Counted from the first letter of the stretch, positions 26,057-34,904 are shown. The stretch is DNA of 64,000 nucleotides from Glaesserella sp041817755 (GCF_041817755.1 NZ_JBGYBX010000014.1:1-64000), one strand, 5' to 3'. The notes: generated by a model from the sequence alone, not told the origin. A program made the numbers and translations.

Positions 26057-27181
26057 ATGTTTGAACCTGCCATTTTAGTTCTTGCCGACGGTTCTGTTTT
26101 TCATGGAAAATCTATTGGTTATCACGGACATACCATTGGCGAAGTGGTATTCAATACCGCAATGACGGGCTACCAAGAAATTCTCACCGATCCTTCATAC
26201 ACGAATCAAATTGTCACATTAACTTATCCGCACATCGGCAATACCGGCACAAATAACGAAGACGAAGAAGCCGATAAAGTGTATGCCGCAGGTTTAATTA
26301 TTCGTGATCTTCCCCTTATTCATAGCAATTTCCGTGCGAACTCTTCGCTTTCTGATTATCTTGTTAAACATAAAATCGTCGCAATCGCCGACATTGACAC
26401 ACGCCGTTTAACCCGTATTTTGCGTGATAAAGGCGCACAAGCAGGCTGTATTTATGTCGGTGATGATGCGGCTAAAGCCCTTGAACTTGCCAACAGTTTC
26501 GGCTCAATGGCTGGGCAAGATTTAGCCAAAGAAGTGACCTGTAAAGAGCTGTATCAATGGACGGAAGGCGAATGGCAACTCGGCAAAGGTTATGTGCAAC
26601 AAACTAATCCTGAATTTCACGTTGTCGCTTACGATTTTGGCGTAAAACGTAATATTTTAAGAATGCTTGCTGAGCGTGGTTGTCGTATTACCGTTGTGCC
26701 GGCAACGACTTCCGCAGAAGCCGTATTAGCCTTAAATCCGGACGGTATTTTCTTATCTAACGGCCCGGGCGACCCAGAGCCTTGTACCTATGCGATTACC
26801 GCTATTCAAAAATTATTGGCAACCAAAAAACCGATTTTCGGTATCTGTTTAGGACATCAATTACTCGGATTAGCCGCTGGTGGCAAAACGAAGAAAATGG
26901 CATTCGGACACCACGGTGCAAACCACCCTGTACAAGATTTAGATACACAAAACGTACTGATCACCAGCCAAAACCACGGTTTTGAAGTTGATGAAGCCAG
27001 CTTGCCGGCTAACGTTCGTGTCACCCACCGCTCACTCTTTGACGGCACAGTACAAGGCATTGAACTCACCGATCAATCGGCATTCTCGTTCCAAGGACAC
27101 CCAGAAGCCAGCCCAGGTCCACACGATGTGGCATACCTGTTTGACCGCTTTATTAATGAATTGAGAAAAGCGAAAGGGTAA
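26057..27181 (+). CDS. carA: Carbamoyl-phosphate synthase small (glutaminase) subunit
   Basis: Supplies ammonia from glutamine to CarB for carbamoyl phosphate, the precursor of arginine and pyrimidines. The start has a TAGGAG ribosome-binding site. The 374 residues contain the N-terminal CPSase domain and the C-terminal class-I amidotransferase: nucleophile Cys in GICLGHQLLGLA (about 263-274) and the His/Glu pair in FQGHPEASPGP (about 347-357). ArgR and PurR sites precede it. carB is not adjacent: about 2.8 kb with four other genes lies between them. Confidence 0.98.
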   Translation: MFEPAILVLADGSVFHGKSIGYHGHTIGEVVFNTAMTGYQEILTDPSYTNQIVTLTYPHIGNTGTNNEDEEADKVYAAGLIIRDLPLIHSNFRANSSLSDYLVKHKIVAIADIDTRRLTRILRDKGAQAGCIYVGDDAAKALELANSFGSMAGQDLAKEVTCKELYQWTEGEWQLGKGYVQQTNPEFHVVAYDFGVKRNILRMLAERGCRITVVPATTSAEAVLALNPDGIFLSNGPGDPEPCTYAITAIQKLLATKKPIFGICLGHQLLGLAAGGKTKKMAFGHHGANHPVQDLDTQNVLITSQNHGFEVDEASLPANVRVTHRSLFDGTVQGIELTDQSAFSFQGHPEASPGPHDVAYLFDRFINELRKAKG

Positions 27182-27185
27182 ACAA

Positions 27186-28028
27186 ATGTTTCGCACATAC
27201 CCTTTCAAACTCGTCAATGTCTTTGCCGAACAACACTTTGGTGGAAATCCGTTAGCCGTATTTCCCCAAGCTGATGGGCTGAGCGATGAAGAAATGCAAC
27301 AGATCGCCAAACAGTTCAATTTGAGCGAAACGGTCTTTGCTTTTAGCTCACAAACGGCAGAGGCGGATTTACGTATTTTCACACCTGCTTATGAACTGCC
27401 ATTAGCAGGGCACCCGACCTTAGGTTGTGCTTATGTGTTACAGCAACAACGCCATTTGCCCGAACGCTTTACGCTCAACACAAAATCGAAAGCGGTAAGA
27501 TTATTCGGAAAAAATACGAAGATGGAGCTTGCGATTGACGGCTACGCTATACAGCCAAGCAAAGCCACACATCAGCAACTATCCAAAGCGACAGGGTTAA
27601 GTGAAACAGCGATTGCCGATACAGCCTACTGGCTCAATAGCGGATCGCCACAACTTTTGTTACAAGCCTTTGATCGTAAAGCGATTGAGCAGGTTCGTAT
27701 TGATTACGCTGAATTAGCAACCATTTGCCAAGCGGATCAAGAGCATACAGTGATCTATTTGTGGTGTGAAGAAGGCGAACAAATCTATGCCCGTTTCTTC
27801 TATGCCGACAATGGTGTCATTTTAGAAGACAGTGGAACAGGTTCTGCCTGTGCAAATTTGGGGGCTTATTTCCTTTCACAAGGCAAATTTCCCCTTGCTC
27901 GCCACATTCACCAAGGCGACCAAATGGGCAGACCAAACCGTCTAACGCTAAGATTGGATGATAACCAAACAATCTATGTCGGCGGACAAGTGATTGAAGT
28001 CGGAGAAGGGGTATTTAAATTACCGTAA
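27186..28028 (+). CDS. PhzF-family epimerase/isomerase-like protein (YddE-type)
   Basis: The 280-residue protein of the PhzF/diaminopimelate-epimerase fold starts 4 bases after carA stops, so it is probably cotranscribed with it. Family landmarks are FKLVNVFAEQHFGGNPLAVF (about 6-25), FNLSETVFA with the catalytic-Glu region (about 44-52), PLAGHPTLG (about 72-80) and DSGTGSACANLGAY near 219-232. The family is close to E. coli YddE, whose physiological substrate is unknown. The stop codon overlaps the first base of an uptake signal that begins an inverted pair. Confidence 0.88.
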   Translation: MFRTYPFKLVNVFAEQHFGGNPLAVFPQADGLSDEEMQQIAKQFNLSETVFAFSSQTAEADLRIFTPAYELPLAGHPTLGCAYVLQQQRHLPERFTLNTKSKAVRLFGKNTKMELAIDGYAIQPSKATHQQLSKATGLSETAIADTAYWLNSGSPQLLLQAFDRKAIEQVRIDYAELATICQADQEHTVIYLWCEEGEQIYARFFYADNGVILEDSGTGSACANLGAYFLSQGKFPLARHIHQGDQMGRPNRLTLRLDDNQTIYVGGQVIEVGEGVFKLP

Positions 28029-28085
28029 CAAGCGGTGAGATCTTGCGGAAAATTTGTAAAATTTTGTGAAAAAGTGACCGCTTGT
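28028..28085. repeat. Inverted pair of DNA uptake signals after the phzF-like gene
   Basis: ACAAGCGGT (28028-28036) and ACCGCTTGT (28077-28085) flank an A/T-rich segment (AAATTTGTAAAATTTTG), the extended uptake-signal context. The pair begins on the last base of the stop codon and could work as a terminator. Confidence 0.75.
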
Positions 28086-28119
28086 AAAAAATAAATACTA
28101 GATAATAGTAGGTAAATAT

Positions 28120-28929
28120 ATGAATAAAGATATAGAAAATTTTTCTCCAGAGGTTTGCCAAGAACTGAAATTTTATGTTTATCGCTTAGTTGATCCAAGA
28201 AACGGGGAAACCTTTTACGTAGGAAAAGGTAAAAACAATCGAGTTTTCCAACATGTAAAAACAGAGGTCAAATACGATCAAGAGCTTGATGGCGATGAAG
28301 AACAGGATGATATTTCTTTGAAGTATTCTCGAATCAGAGAAATTCGCCGTGCAGGGTTGCGTGTTATTCATATAATTCATCGCCATAACATGACACATGC
28401 AATTGCTCATGAAGTCGAAGGTGCTCTTATTGATGCTTATCCAGGATTATCAAATATTCAGGGCGGGCATGGTAATAATGAATGTGGTGCAATGAACGCA
28501 TTTCAAATTGAAGAAAAATATAACGCTCCTTTTGCTGAAATTGATGAAAATGATAGATGTCTCATTATTAGTATTAATCGTTCGATTTCACAAGGCTCTA
28601 TCTATGATGCGGTACGGCTAGCGTGGAGACTCGATGTAGAAAGAGCAAAGCAGGCTAAATATGTACTTGCTGTAGAAAAAGGGCTTATTATTGGTGTACT
28701 CATTCCCAAAGAATGGCGCGCTGCCACAAAAGAAAACTTTCCAGAATTACCTCATGATCGAGCTGAACGCTATGGATTCACTGGCGAATTAATAGCAGAA
28801 GATAACCAGCTCTATCAAAATATTATTAAAAAGTATTTACGTAAACGTTTACCAGATAAGTATCGTAAACGCGGAGCGAGCAATCCGATAAAATACGCCT
28901 ATAAAAAAGAAAATATAAAATCTGAATAA
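28120..28929 (+). CDS. GIY-YIG domain protein, putative endonuclease
   Basis: The 269-residue protein has an N-terminal GIY-YIG nuclease-like domain (about 12-110): FYVYRLVDPRNGETFYVGKG supplies the two signature strands, and R near 64-70 (SRIREIRRAG) and Glu in HEVEGALIDAYPG fit the catalytic pattern. The C-terminal part (about 135-269) is an unrecognised module with a basic tail. It is A/T-rich compared with carA and carB and sits among accessory genes between them. It could be a defence or homing-type nuclease; the real target is unknown. Confidence 0.75.
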   Translation: MNKDIENFSPEVCQELKFYVYRLVDPRNGETFYVGKGKNNRVFQHVKTEVKYDQELDGDEEQDDISLKYSRIREIRRAGLRVIHIIHRHNMTHAIAHEVEGALIDAYPGLSNIQGGHGNNECGAMNAFQIEEKYNAPFAEIDENDRCLIISINRSISQGSIYDAVRLAWRLDVERAKQAKYVLAVEKGLIIGVLIPKEWRAATKENFPELPHDRAERYGFTGELIAEDNQLYQNIIKKYLRKRLPDKYRKRGASNPIKYAYKKENIKSE

Positions 28930-28933
28930 TCGT

Positions 28934-28942
28934 ACAAGCGGT
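28934..28942 (+). repeat. DNA uptake signal
   Basis: A single ACAAGCGGT, followed by AAGATTTGATGAAAAATTTGCAAAA, the usual A/T-rich extension. It lies between the GIY-YIG gene and the next gene, and the presumed start codon at 28951 falls inside the extension. Confidence 0.8.
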
Positions 28943-28950
28943 AAGATTTG

Positions 28951-29406
28951 ATGAAAAATTTGCAAAATGAAACAATAGTGTTATATACGGGAATAAATCT
29001 AGATATGCTGGAAACAGAAGGCGGTTCTGGTTATTGGGATATTAATAAAAGTCGAATTAAAAACATTGATTATTTGCTCGCAGTAAAAAATCATAATCCA
29101 GTGTATGCAACAGATACGCATAAAGTACCAAAAGGGACAGCATTTTTAATTGCCAAAGTATCAGGAATGTTTACAGAACAATGTGATAAATATAAAGGTA
29201 AAAAAGTTATTACACTTTCAGAATATGCAGAGATTTGTATTCCAAATGCTTGGCTGAGTTTGACTGAAACAGGTGGTTTACCTGCTCGACGATATTTTGA
29301 TACACAAAAGGTCTTAGATACGTTGGAGATTAATTTGAATACACTTGAGTGGAAGCCTTTTATACCTAAAATGCCTTGTAAACCACATTCAAGAAGATAT
29401 TTATAA
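28951..29406 (+). CDS. Hypothetical protein, 151 residues
   Basis: I do not recognise this protein. It has no signal peptide or membrane segment and is low in G+C. Visible features are an IVLYTGINLDMLETEGGSGYW N-terminal block and a basic C-terminus ending PHSRRYL. The ATG at 28951 lies within an uptake-signal extension and has no clear ribosome-binding site, so the start is uncertain; translation may depend on read-through from the GIY-YIG gene 21 bases upstream. Gene context suggests a small accessory cassette with the neighbouring GIY-YIG gene. Confidence 0.6.
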   Translation: MKNLQNETIVLYTGINLDMLETEGGSGYWDINKSRIKNIDYLLAVKNHNPVYATDTHKVPKGTAFLIAKVSGMFTEQCDKYKGKKVITLSEYAEICIPNAWLSLTETGGLPARRYFDTQKVLDTLEINLNTLEWKPFIPKMPCKPHSRRYL

Positions 29407-29410
29407 AAAG

Positions 29411-29468
29411 ACAAGCGGTGAGATCTGATAAAAAATTTGCAAAATTTTGTGAAGAAGTGACCGCTTGT
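29411..29468. repeat. Inverted pair of DNA uptake signals
   Basis: ACAAGCGGT (29411-29419) and ACCGCTTGT (29460-29468) flank an A/T-rich spacer with AAATTTGCAAAATTTTG. The pair follows the 151-residue gene directly and closely resembles the pair after the phzF-like gene. Confidence 0.75.
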
Positions 29469-29474
29469 ATTCAA

Positions 29475-29515
29475 GTCCCCTCCCCCGCTTGCGGGGGAGG
29501 GTTAGGGTGGGGGGG
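29475..29515. repeat. Left inverted repeat of the DUF559 unit
   Basis: A G/C-rich element beginning GTCCCCTCCCCCGCTTGCGG and ending GGGTTAGGGTGGGGGGG. It is itself a hairpin (CCCTCCCCCGC / GCGGGGGAGGG). Its inverse complement recurs at 29889-29927 with one mismatch. Confidence 0.85.
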
Positions 29516-29526
29516 AGCTAACTAAA

Positions 29527-29886
29527 ATGAGAGAGCGAGAGCCACAGCAACTAAAAATATATTCAAAACAATTAAAAGCTGAGATGACCGATGCAGAAAA
29601 ACTGCTATGGTCCAAAATTCGAAGAAAGCAACTTAATGGCGTGAAATTTTGTCGGCAGAAAATTGTAGGAAATTATATTGTTGATTTTCTCTCTTTCGAC
29701 AAGAAATTGATCATTGAGCTTGATGGCGGACAACACGCTGATCAAGTTGAATATGATAAAAAGAGAACCGCATTTTTAGAACAGCAAGGATTTACCATTA
29801 TTCGTTTTTGGAATTCGGAAGTATTACGAGAAACTGATAGCGTATTAGAACAATTATGGACATTAACAAAGTCCGATGAACGTTAG
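29527..29886 (+). CDS. DUF559 (VSR-like) endonuclease domain protein
   Basis: The 119-residue protein of the DUF559 family has a PD-(D/E)xK nuclease fold related to Vsr. The active-site residues are visible as VDFLSFDKKLIIELDGGQH (D about 57, E-x-D about 67-69, with the conserved GGQH) and IIRFWNSEVL at the end of the core. The N-terminal LRREMTDAEKLLWSKIR-like helix is present as LKAEMTDAEKLLWSKIR. Function of this family is not established; DNA repair or defence roles have been proposed. The gene is tightly framed by long inverted repeats. carB starts 95 bases downstream. Confidence 0.85.
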   Translation: MREREPQQLKIYSKQLKAEMTDAEKLLWSKIRRKQLNGVKFCRQKIVGNYIVDFLSFDKKLIIELDGGQHADQVEYDKKRTAFLEQQGFTIIRFWNSEVLRETDSVLEQLWTLTKSDER

Positions 29887-29888
29887 TC

Positions 29889-29927
29889 CCCCCACCCTAG
29901 CCCTCCCCCGCAAGCGGGGGAGGGGAT
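29889..29927. repeat. Right inverted repeat of the DUF559 unit
   Basis: It runs CCCCCCACCCTAGCCCTCCC to GCAAGCGGGGGAGGGGA and is the reverse complement of the left repeat with a single A/G difference. It starts 3 bases after the DUF559 stop, contains GCAAGCGGG (close to the uptake core) and can fold into the same hairpin. Confidence 0.85.
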
Positions 29928-29980
29928 TAAATAGTGGCGGATATTAAAAGACAACCAAATTCAACAACAGAGAAAAAACT

Positions 29981-32900
29981 ATGCCAAAACGTACAGATAT
30001 AAACACGATTTTAATTATTGGTGCTGGTCCGATTGTCATTGGGCAAGCGTGTGAATTTGACTACTCAGGGGCGCAGGCGTGTAAGGCGTTGCGTGAAGAA
30101 GGCTATAAAGTGGTGTTGGTGAACTCAAACCCAGCGACCATTATGACCGATCCGAATATGGCGGACGTGACCTATATTGAACCGATTGAGTGGCGAACGG
30201 TGGCGAAAATCATCGAAAAAGAGCGTCCTGATGCGATTTTGCCGACAATGGGCGGTCAAACGGCATTAAACTGTGCTTTAGATTTATCTCGTAATGGAGT
30301 GTTAAAACAGTTCAATGTTGAGCTGATCGGGGCGAGTGAAGATGCGATTGATAAGGCGGAAGACCGTGGTCGTTTCAAACAAGCGATGGAGAAAATCGGT
30401 TTGTCTTGCCCGAAATCTTTTATTGCTCACACCCTTGAAGAAGCCTTGAAAGCACAGGAAGCGGTCGGTTTCCCAACATTAATTCGTCCATCATTTACAA
30501 TGGGCGGTTCAGGTGGCGGTATTGCTTATAACCGTGATGAATTTTTAGCGATTTGCGAACGGGGATTTGAAGCGTCACCAACCCACGAGTTGTTGATTGA
30601 ACAATCTGTACTCGGTTGGAAAGAGTATGAAATGGAAGTGGTGCGTGATAAGGCGGACAACTGCATTATCGTCTGTTCGATTGAGAACTTTGACCCGATG
30701 GGCGTGCATACGGGCGACAGCATTACCGTTGCGCCTGCACAAACTTTGACCGACAAAGAATATCAAATTATGCGTAACGCTTCTTTAGCCGTGTTACGTG
30801 AAATCGGCGTGGATACGGGCGGCTCAAACGTGCAATTTGCGATCAACCCTGAAAACGGCGAAATGATCGTAATTGAAATGAACCCTCGTGTGAGCCGTTC
30901 TTCTGCCCTTGCGTCTAAAGCGACGGGCTTCCCAATTGCGAAAGTGGCGGCAAAATTAGCAGTAGGTTATACCTTAAATGAACTGCGTAACGATATTACG
31001 GGCGGTTTAATTCCAGCGTCTTTCGAGCCAACCCTTGACTATGTCGTGACCAAAATTCCACGCTTTGCCTTTGAAAAATTTGCGAATGCAGACGACCGTT
31101 TAACCACACAAATGAAGTCTGTCGGCGAAGTGATGGCAATGGGAAGAACTTTCCAAGAGAGCTTACAAAAAGCGTTGCGTGGCTTAGAAACGGGGATTTG
31201 TGGTTTTAACTTGCTATCGGAAGAACCTGAAAAAATCCGTCGTGAACTGGCAAACCCAGGTCCGAACCGTATTCTTTATGTTGCCGATGCCTTTGGTGCA
31301 GGTTTTAGCTTAGATGAAGTTCATCACTATTCAAAAATCGATCCGTGGTTCTTAATTCAAATTCAAGATCTGGTGCAAGAAGAGCTTTCTCTTGAGAAAA
31401 AACAGTTAAGCGATTTGGAGCGTGAAGAATTGCGTCGTTTAAAACGCAAAGGTTTCTCGGATAAACGTATCGCCCAGCTCACCAAAGTCAGCGAAAAAGC
31501 GGTGCGTGACTATCGTCATACCCTTGGTATTCTGCCAGTTTACAAACGTGTCGATACCTGTGCGGCGGAGTTTGCTTCTGATACGGCTTACCTCTATTCT
31601 ACTTACGAAGAAGAGTGCGAAGCGAACCCGTCTGATCGTAAAAAAGTGATGATTTTAGGCGGTGGTCCAAACCGTATCGGACAAGGGATCGAGTTCGATT
31701 ACTGCTGTGTTCACGCTTCCCTTGCCTTGCGTGAAGCCGGCTATGAAACCATTATGGTGAACTGCAACCCTGAAACCGTTTCGACGGATTTTGATACTTC
31801 TGACCGCTTGTACTTCGAGCCATTAACGCTGGAAGATGTGTTGGAAGTGGTGCGTGTAGAACAGCCGTGGGGCGTGATTGTTCACTATGGCGGTCAAACA
31901 CCGTTAAAACTGGCAAATGCTTTACACGAAAACGGCGTGAACATTATCGGCACATCAGCAGACAGCATTGATGCAGCGGAAGACCGTGAACGCTTCCAAA
32001 AAATCCTACACGATTTGAACCTAAAACAACCAGCTAACCGCACGGCTCGCAATGCACAAGAAGCGGTGGCGTTGGCAAATGAAGTGGGTTATCCGTTGGT
32101 GGTTCGCCCGTCTTATGTACTTGGCGGACGAGCAATGCAAATCGTCTATAATGATGAAGAATTGAACAAATATATGCGTGAAGCGGTGTCTGTGTCTAAC
32201 GACAGCCCGATCTTGCTCGACCACTTCTTGAACAATGCGATTGAAGTCGATGTGGACTGTATCTGTGACGGCGAAAACGTGGTGATCGGCGGTATTATGC
32301 AACACGTTGAACAAGCCGGGATCCACAGTGGCGACTCGGCGTGTTCTCTACCTGCTTACTCGTTAAGCGGTGAGATCCTCGATGAAATTCGCAGACAGAC
32401 CAAAGAAATGGCGTTTGCCCTTGGGGTGAAAGGCTTAATGAATGTGCAGTTTGCTGTGCAAAATGATGTGGTATATGTTCTTGAAGTAAACCCTCGTGCC
32501 AGCCGTACCGTGCCGTTTGTGAGCAAAGCGACAGGTCAGCCGTTAGCCAAAATTGCGGCTCGTGTAATGGCTGGAGAAAGCCTAGCGGAACTTAATGCCC
32601 TTGAAGAAGTGATCCCACAAAAATACTTCGTGAAAGAAGCGGTTTTCCCATTTATCAAATTCCCGGGCGTAGATACGATTTTAGGCCCTGAAATGCGTTC
32701 GACAGGTGAAGTCATGGGCGTGGGCGAAACCTTTGCCGAAGCCTTCTTTAAAGCACAATTAGGTGCAGGTGAGCGTATTCCAAGAACCGGAAAAGTGTTC
32801 TTATCGGTGGATAACAACGACAAACCACGCTTATTGGATGTCGCAAAACGCTTACAAGAGCAAGGCTACGGCTTATGTGCAACCTTAGGCACGGCAAAAT

Positions 32901-33190
32901 TCTTACGCGAAAACGGTATTGCGACCCAAATCGTGAATAAAGTGCGTGAAGGCAGACCGCATATCGTGGATGCGATTAAAAACAACGAAATTGCGATGGT
33001 CATCAACACCGTAAACGGTGAGCCTGAAGTCATTGCCGACAGCCACTCAATCCGTCGCACAGCTCTGCAACAACGTGTACCGGTGTATACCACGATTGCG
33101 GGTGCTGATGCGATTTCTGAAGCGGTAAAACATATTAATGAATTTGATGTGTATTCGGTGCAGGAGTTGCATCAAGGGCTGAGCTACTAA
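29981..33190 (+). CDS. carB: Carbamoyl-phosphate synthase large subunit
   Basis: Makes carbamoyl phosphate from bicarbonate, ATP and ammonia supplied by CarA. The 1069 residues match the family (1073 in E. coli). It has two homologous ATP-grasp halves, each opening with the same fold (IIGAGPIVIGQACEFDYSG at about 13-31 and ILGGGPNRIGQGIEFDYCC at about 559-577). The allosteric MGS-like domain occupies the last 130 residues (LFLSVDNNDK onwards). A terminator follows. Its separation from carA means it may need its own promoter or long read-through. Confidence 0.98.
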   Translation: MPKRTDINTILIIGAGPIVIGQACEFDYSGAQACKALREEGYKVVLVNSNPATIMTDPNMADVTYIEPIEWRTVAKIIEKERPDAILPTMGGQTALNCALDLSRNGVLKQFNVELIGASEDAIDKAEDRGRFKQAMEKIGLSCPKSFIAHTLEEALKAQEAVGFPTLIRPSFTMGGSGGGIAYNRDEFLAICERGFEASPTHELLIEQSVLGWKEYEMEVVRDKADNCIIVCSIENFDPMGVHTGDSITVAPAQTLTDKEYQIMRNASLAVLREIGVDTGGSNVQFAINPENGEMIVIEMNPRVSRSSALASKATGFPIAKVAAKLAVGYTLNELRNDITGGLIPASFEPTLDYVVTKIPRFAFEKFANADDRLTTQMKSVGEVMAMGRTFQESLQKALRGLETGICGFNLLSEEPEKIRRELANPGPNRILYVADAFGAGFSLDEVHHYSKIDPWFLIQIQDLVQEELSLEKKQLSDLEREELRRLKRKGFSDKRIAQLTKVSEKAVRDYRHTLGILPVYKRVDTCAAEFASDTAYLYSTYEEECEANPSDRKKVMILGGGPNRIGQGIEFDYCCVHASLALREAGYETIMVNCNPETVSTDFDTSDRLYFEPLTLEDVLEVVRVEQPWGVIVHYGGQTPLKLANALHENGVNIIGTSADSIDAAEDRERFQKILHDLNLKQPANRTARNAQEAVALANEVGYPLVVRPSYVLGGRAMQIVYNDEELNKYMREAVSVSNDSPILLDHFLNNAIEVDVDCICDGENVVIGGIMQHVEQAGIHSGDSACSLPAYSLSGEILDEIRRQTKEMAFALGVKGLMNVQFAVQNDVVYVLEVNPRASRTVPFVSKATGQPLAKIAARVMAGESLAELNALEEVIPQKYFVKEAVFPFIKFPGVDTILGPEMRSTGEVMGVGETFAEAFFKAQLGAGERIPRTGKVFLSVDNNDKPRLLDVAKRLQEQGYGLCATLGTAKFLRENGIATQIVNKVREGRPHIVDAIKNNEIAMVINTVNGEPEVIADSHSIRRTALQQRVPVYTTIAGADAISEAVKHINEFDVYSVQELHQGLSY

Positions 33191-33210
33191 ACAAATAGCG
33201 CAACGTCAAA

Positions 33211-33238
33211 AAATGGCACAATATGTGCCATTTTTGTT
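33211..33238 (+). terminator. Rho-independent terminator after carB
   Basis: A 10-bp stem AAATGGCACA / TGTGCCATTT with an ATA loop is followed by TT and G, 20 bases past the carB stop. Confidence 0.85.
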
Positions 33239-33307
33239 GACATAGCAGACAAAATAACTACTGGGGGAAGTTTGTAGTGTAAGTCGCTCATAAAGAGGTG
33301 TCAGTAA

Positions 33308-33760
33308 TCAATCGATACCATCAAAAGCGCCTTTCTCAGGCTCGCCCAATCGCCATTCGACGGTACCGAACATGCCTAAAGAGTGGTCGATCATTCTCAC
33401 ATAATCCAGTGATACTTCCCAAACAGGTAATTGATCGATTAATTCGTGTTGATACTCTTTTTTATAGAGATCTTTGGCAATCGTTGCTTTTTCTCCCTCA
33501 AGCAGGCGAACTATTCCGGTAAATTGAATACCTTGAAGAGAAGGATTGAAACGTGTCGGACAAAAAATCGTGCCGGCAACATAAGGATTTTTTAACATGA
33601 CTTGGGCATGGTGAGTTTCACTACTGCTGATATAAATTAAACGGTGGTTCTCTTCATCAAAAACATAGTAAAACGCATTTGCCCAAGGGCGATCATGTTG
33701 AGAGCAACAAATCGTGCATAAATATTTTTTTTGAATAAAAGACGTGATCCGTTTTTGCAT
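33308..33760 (-). CDS. YhbP-like (UPF0306) flavin-reductase-fold protein
   Basis: The 150-residue protein of the split-barrel (pyridoxamine-phosphate-oxidase-like) fold resembles E. coli YhbP: WANAFYYVFDEENHRLIYISSSETHHAQVM, GTIFCPT, LQGIQFTGIVRLLEGE and PVWEVSLDYVRMIDHSLG align well. The biochemical role of this family is not established; a cofactor (FMN or similar) is likely. It is a single gene between carB and metR. Confidence 0.8.
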   Translation of the reverse strand: MQKRITSFIQKKYLCTICCSQHDRPWANAFYYVFDEENHRLIYISSSETHHAQVMLKNPYVAGTIFCPTRFNPSLQGIQFTGIVRLLEGEKATIAKDLYKKEYQHELIDQLPVWEVSLDYVRMIDHSLGMFGTVEWRLGEPEKGAFDGID

Positions 33761-33918
33761 AGTCGCATCCTTATTATAAATGAAGTTGAGGTAAGCCTAA
33801 AATGCAATCCATGACAGAGAAAATATACCGCTAACCCATCAAAGATACAATAGTTTTCTTAAATTTCTGTGTGTTTTGTCAATGATTGAGTGAGACTGCC
33901 TTCAAGCCTATTTTCATA

Positions 33919-34845
33919 CTATTCCAATACCAATAAATCCGGTAGTGTTGCAAAACTTTCCGATTTAACGGTATGGTGAAAATCATCGATATAAGCTTTA
34001 TTCAAATCAGTCTCTCGAATAGCGCTGTAAAGGTTGCTGTATAAGCCGTGTTGTGTAATTTTTCGGGCAACGACATAGCCTCGTTCAAGGTAAGGTTTTA
34101 CCGCCCAATAAGGCAGAGCAGCCACTCCCCGCTTACTGGCAACCAATTGAATAATGGCAATGGTCAGTTCACTTGTTCGGCGGGCAGGATTAATCCCGGC
34201 CGGATGTAACACTTTGCGCAATAAATCCAACATATCGTCAGGGACCGGATAATGAATCAAGGTTTCTTCACGAAAATCTTCGGGTTCCCAAATGTCTTTT
34301 TGCGCCAACGGATGATCTTTCGAACAAATGGCGACCATTTCATAGGAAAAGAGCGGTTTATACACGATACCGGCGGTTTCTTCCGCTTCGGAAACTACCG
34401 CCCAGTCCGCACGACGACTCAATAATAACCCGACGGTATCGGTATGAAAGCCCGACACGATATCCAATTCAACCAGTCCCCAACGTTGTCGAAAGGTATC
34501 CATTGCCGGCATTAACCAATCAAAGCAAGTATGGCATTCGACCGCAATACGCAATTCCCCCGCTTCGCCTTGTTTAATCCGCACTAAGTCCAATTCAGCT
34601 TCAATAACTTTAGGCAAAATATCATTGGCTAACTGAATTAAACGTTCGCCGGCGGCAGTAAAATGAATCGGCTGCGTTTTGCGCTCAAACAGGGTTAATT
34701 CATATTGATCTTCAAGCAGTTTGATTTGATGGGAAAGCGCCGATTGGGTTAAATGCACCCGTTTGGCGGCCAAAGAGACGCTGCCGCTTTCTTTCAATGC
34801 TTGCAATGTTTTCAAGTGACGAAGTTCAAGGAAGATTGGTTTCAT
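33919..34845 (-). CDS. metR: LysR-type regulator MetR
   Basis: Homocysteine-responsive activator of metE/metH in enteric bacteria. The 308 residues have the LysR winged HTH (LRHLKTLQALKESGSVSLAAKRVHLTQSALSHQIKLLE, about 7-45) and an effector domain with MetR-like blocks (IAVECHTCFDWLMPAMDTF, ASKRGVAALPYWAVKPYLERG). The resident metE lies 4.5 kb away behind an ABC exporter and a TonB receptor, not divergently adjacent as in E. coli. No clear TGAA-N5-TTCA site was found before metE. Confidence 0.9.
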   Translation of the reverse strand: MKPIFLELRHLKTLQALKESGSVSLAAKRVHLTQSALSHQIKLLEDQYELTLFERKTQPIHFTAAGERLIQLANDILPKVIEAELDLVRIKQGEAGELRIAVECHTCFDWLMPAMDTFRQRWGLVELDIVSGFHTDTVGLLLSRRADWAVVSEAEETAGIVYKPLFSYEMVAICSKDHPLAQKDIWEPEDFREETLIHYPVPDDMLDLLRKVLHPAGINPARRTSELTIAIIQLVASKRGVAALPYWAVKPYLERGYVVARKITQHGLYSNLYSAIRETDLNKAYIDDFHHTVKSESFATLPDLLVLE

Positions 34846-34904
34846 GATGAGAGATATTCATTAAACAGAACGGTAAGATGAATATTATCTGTGATCCTGC
34901 TTGA

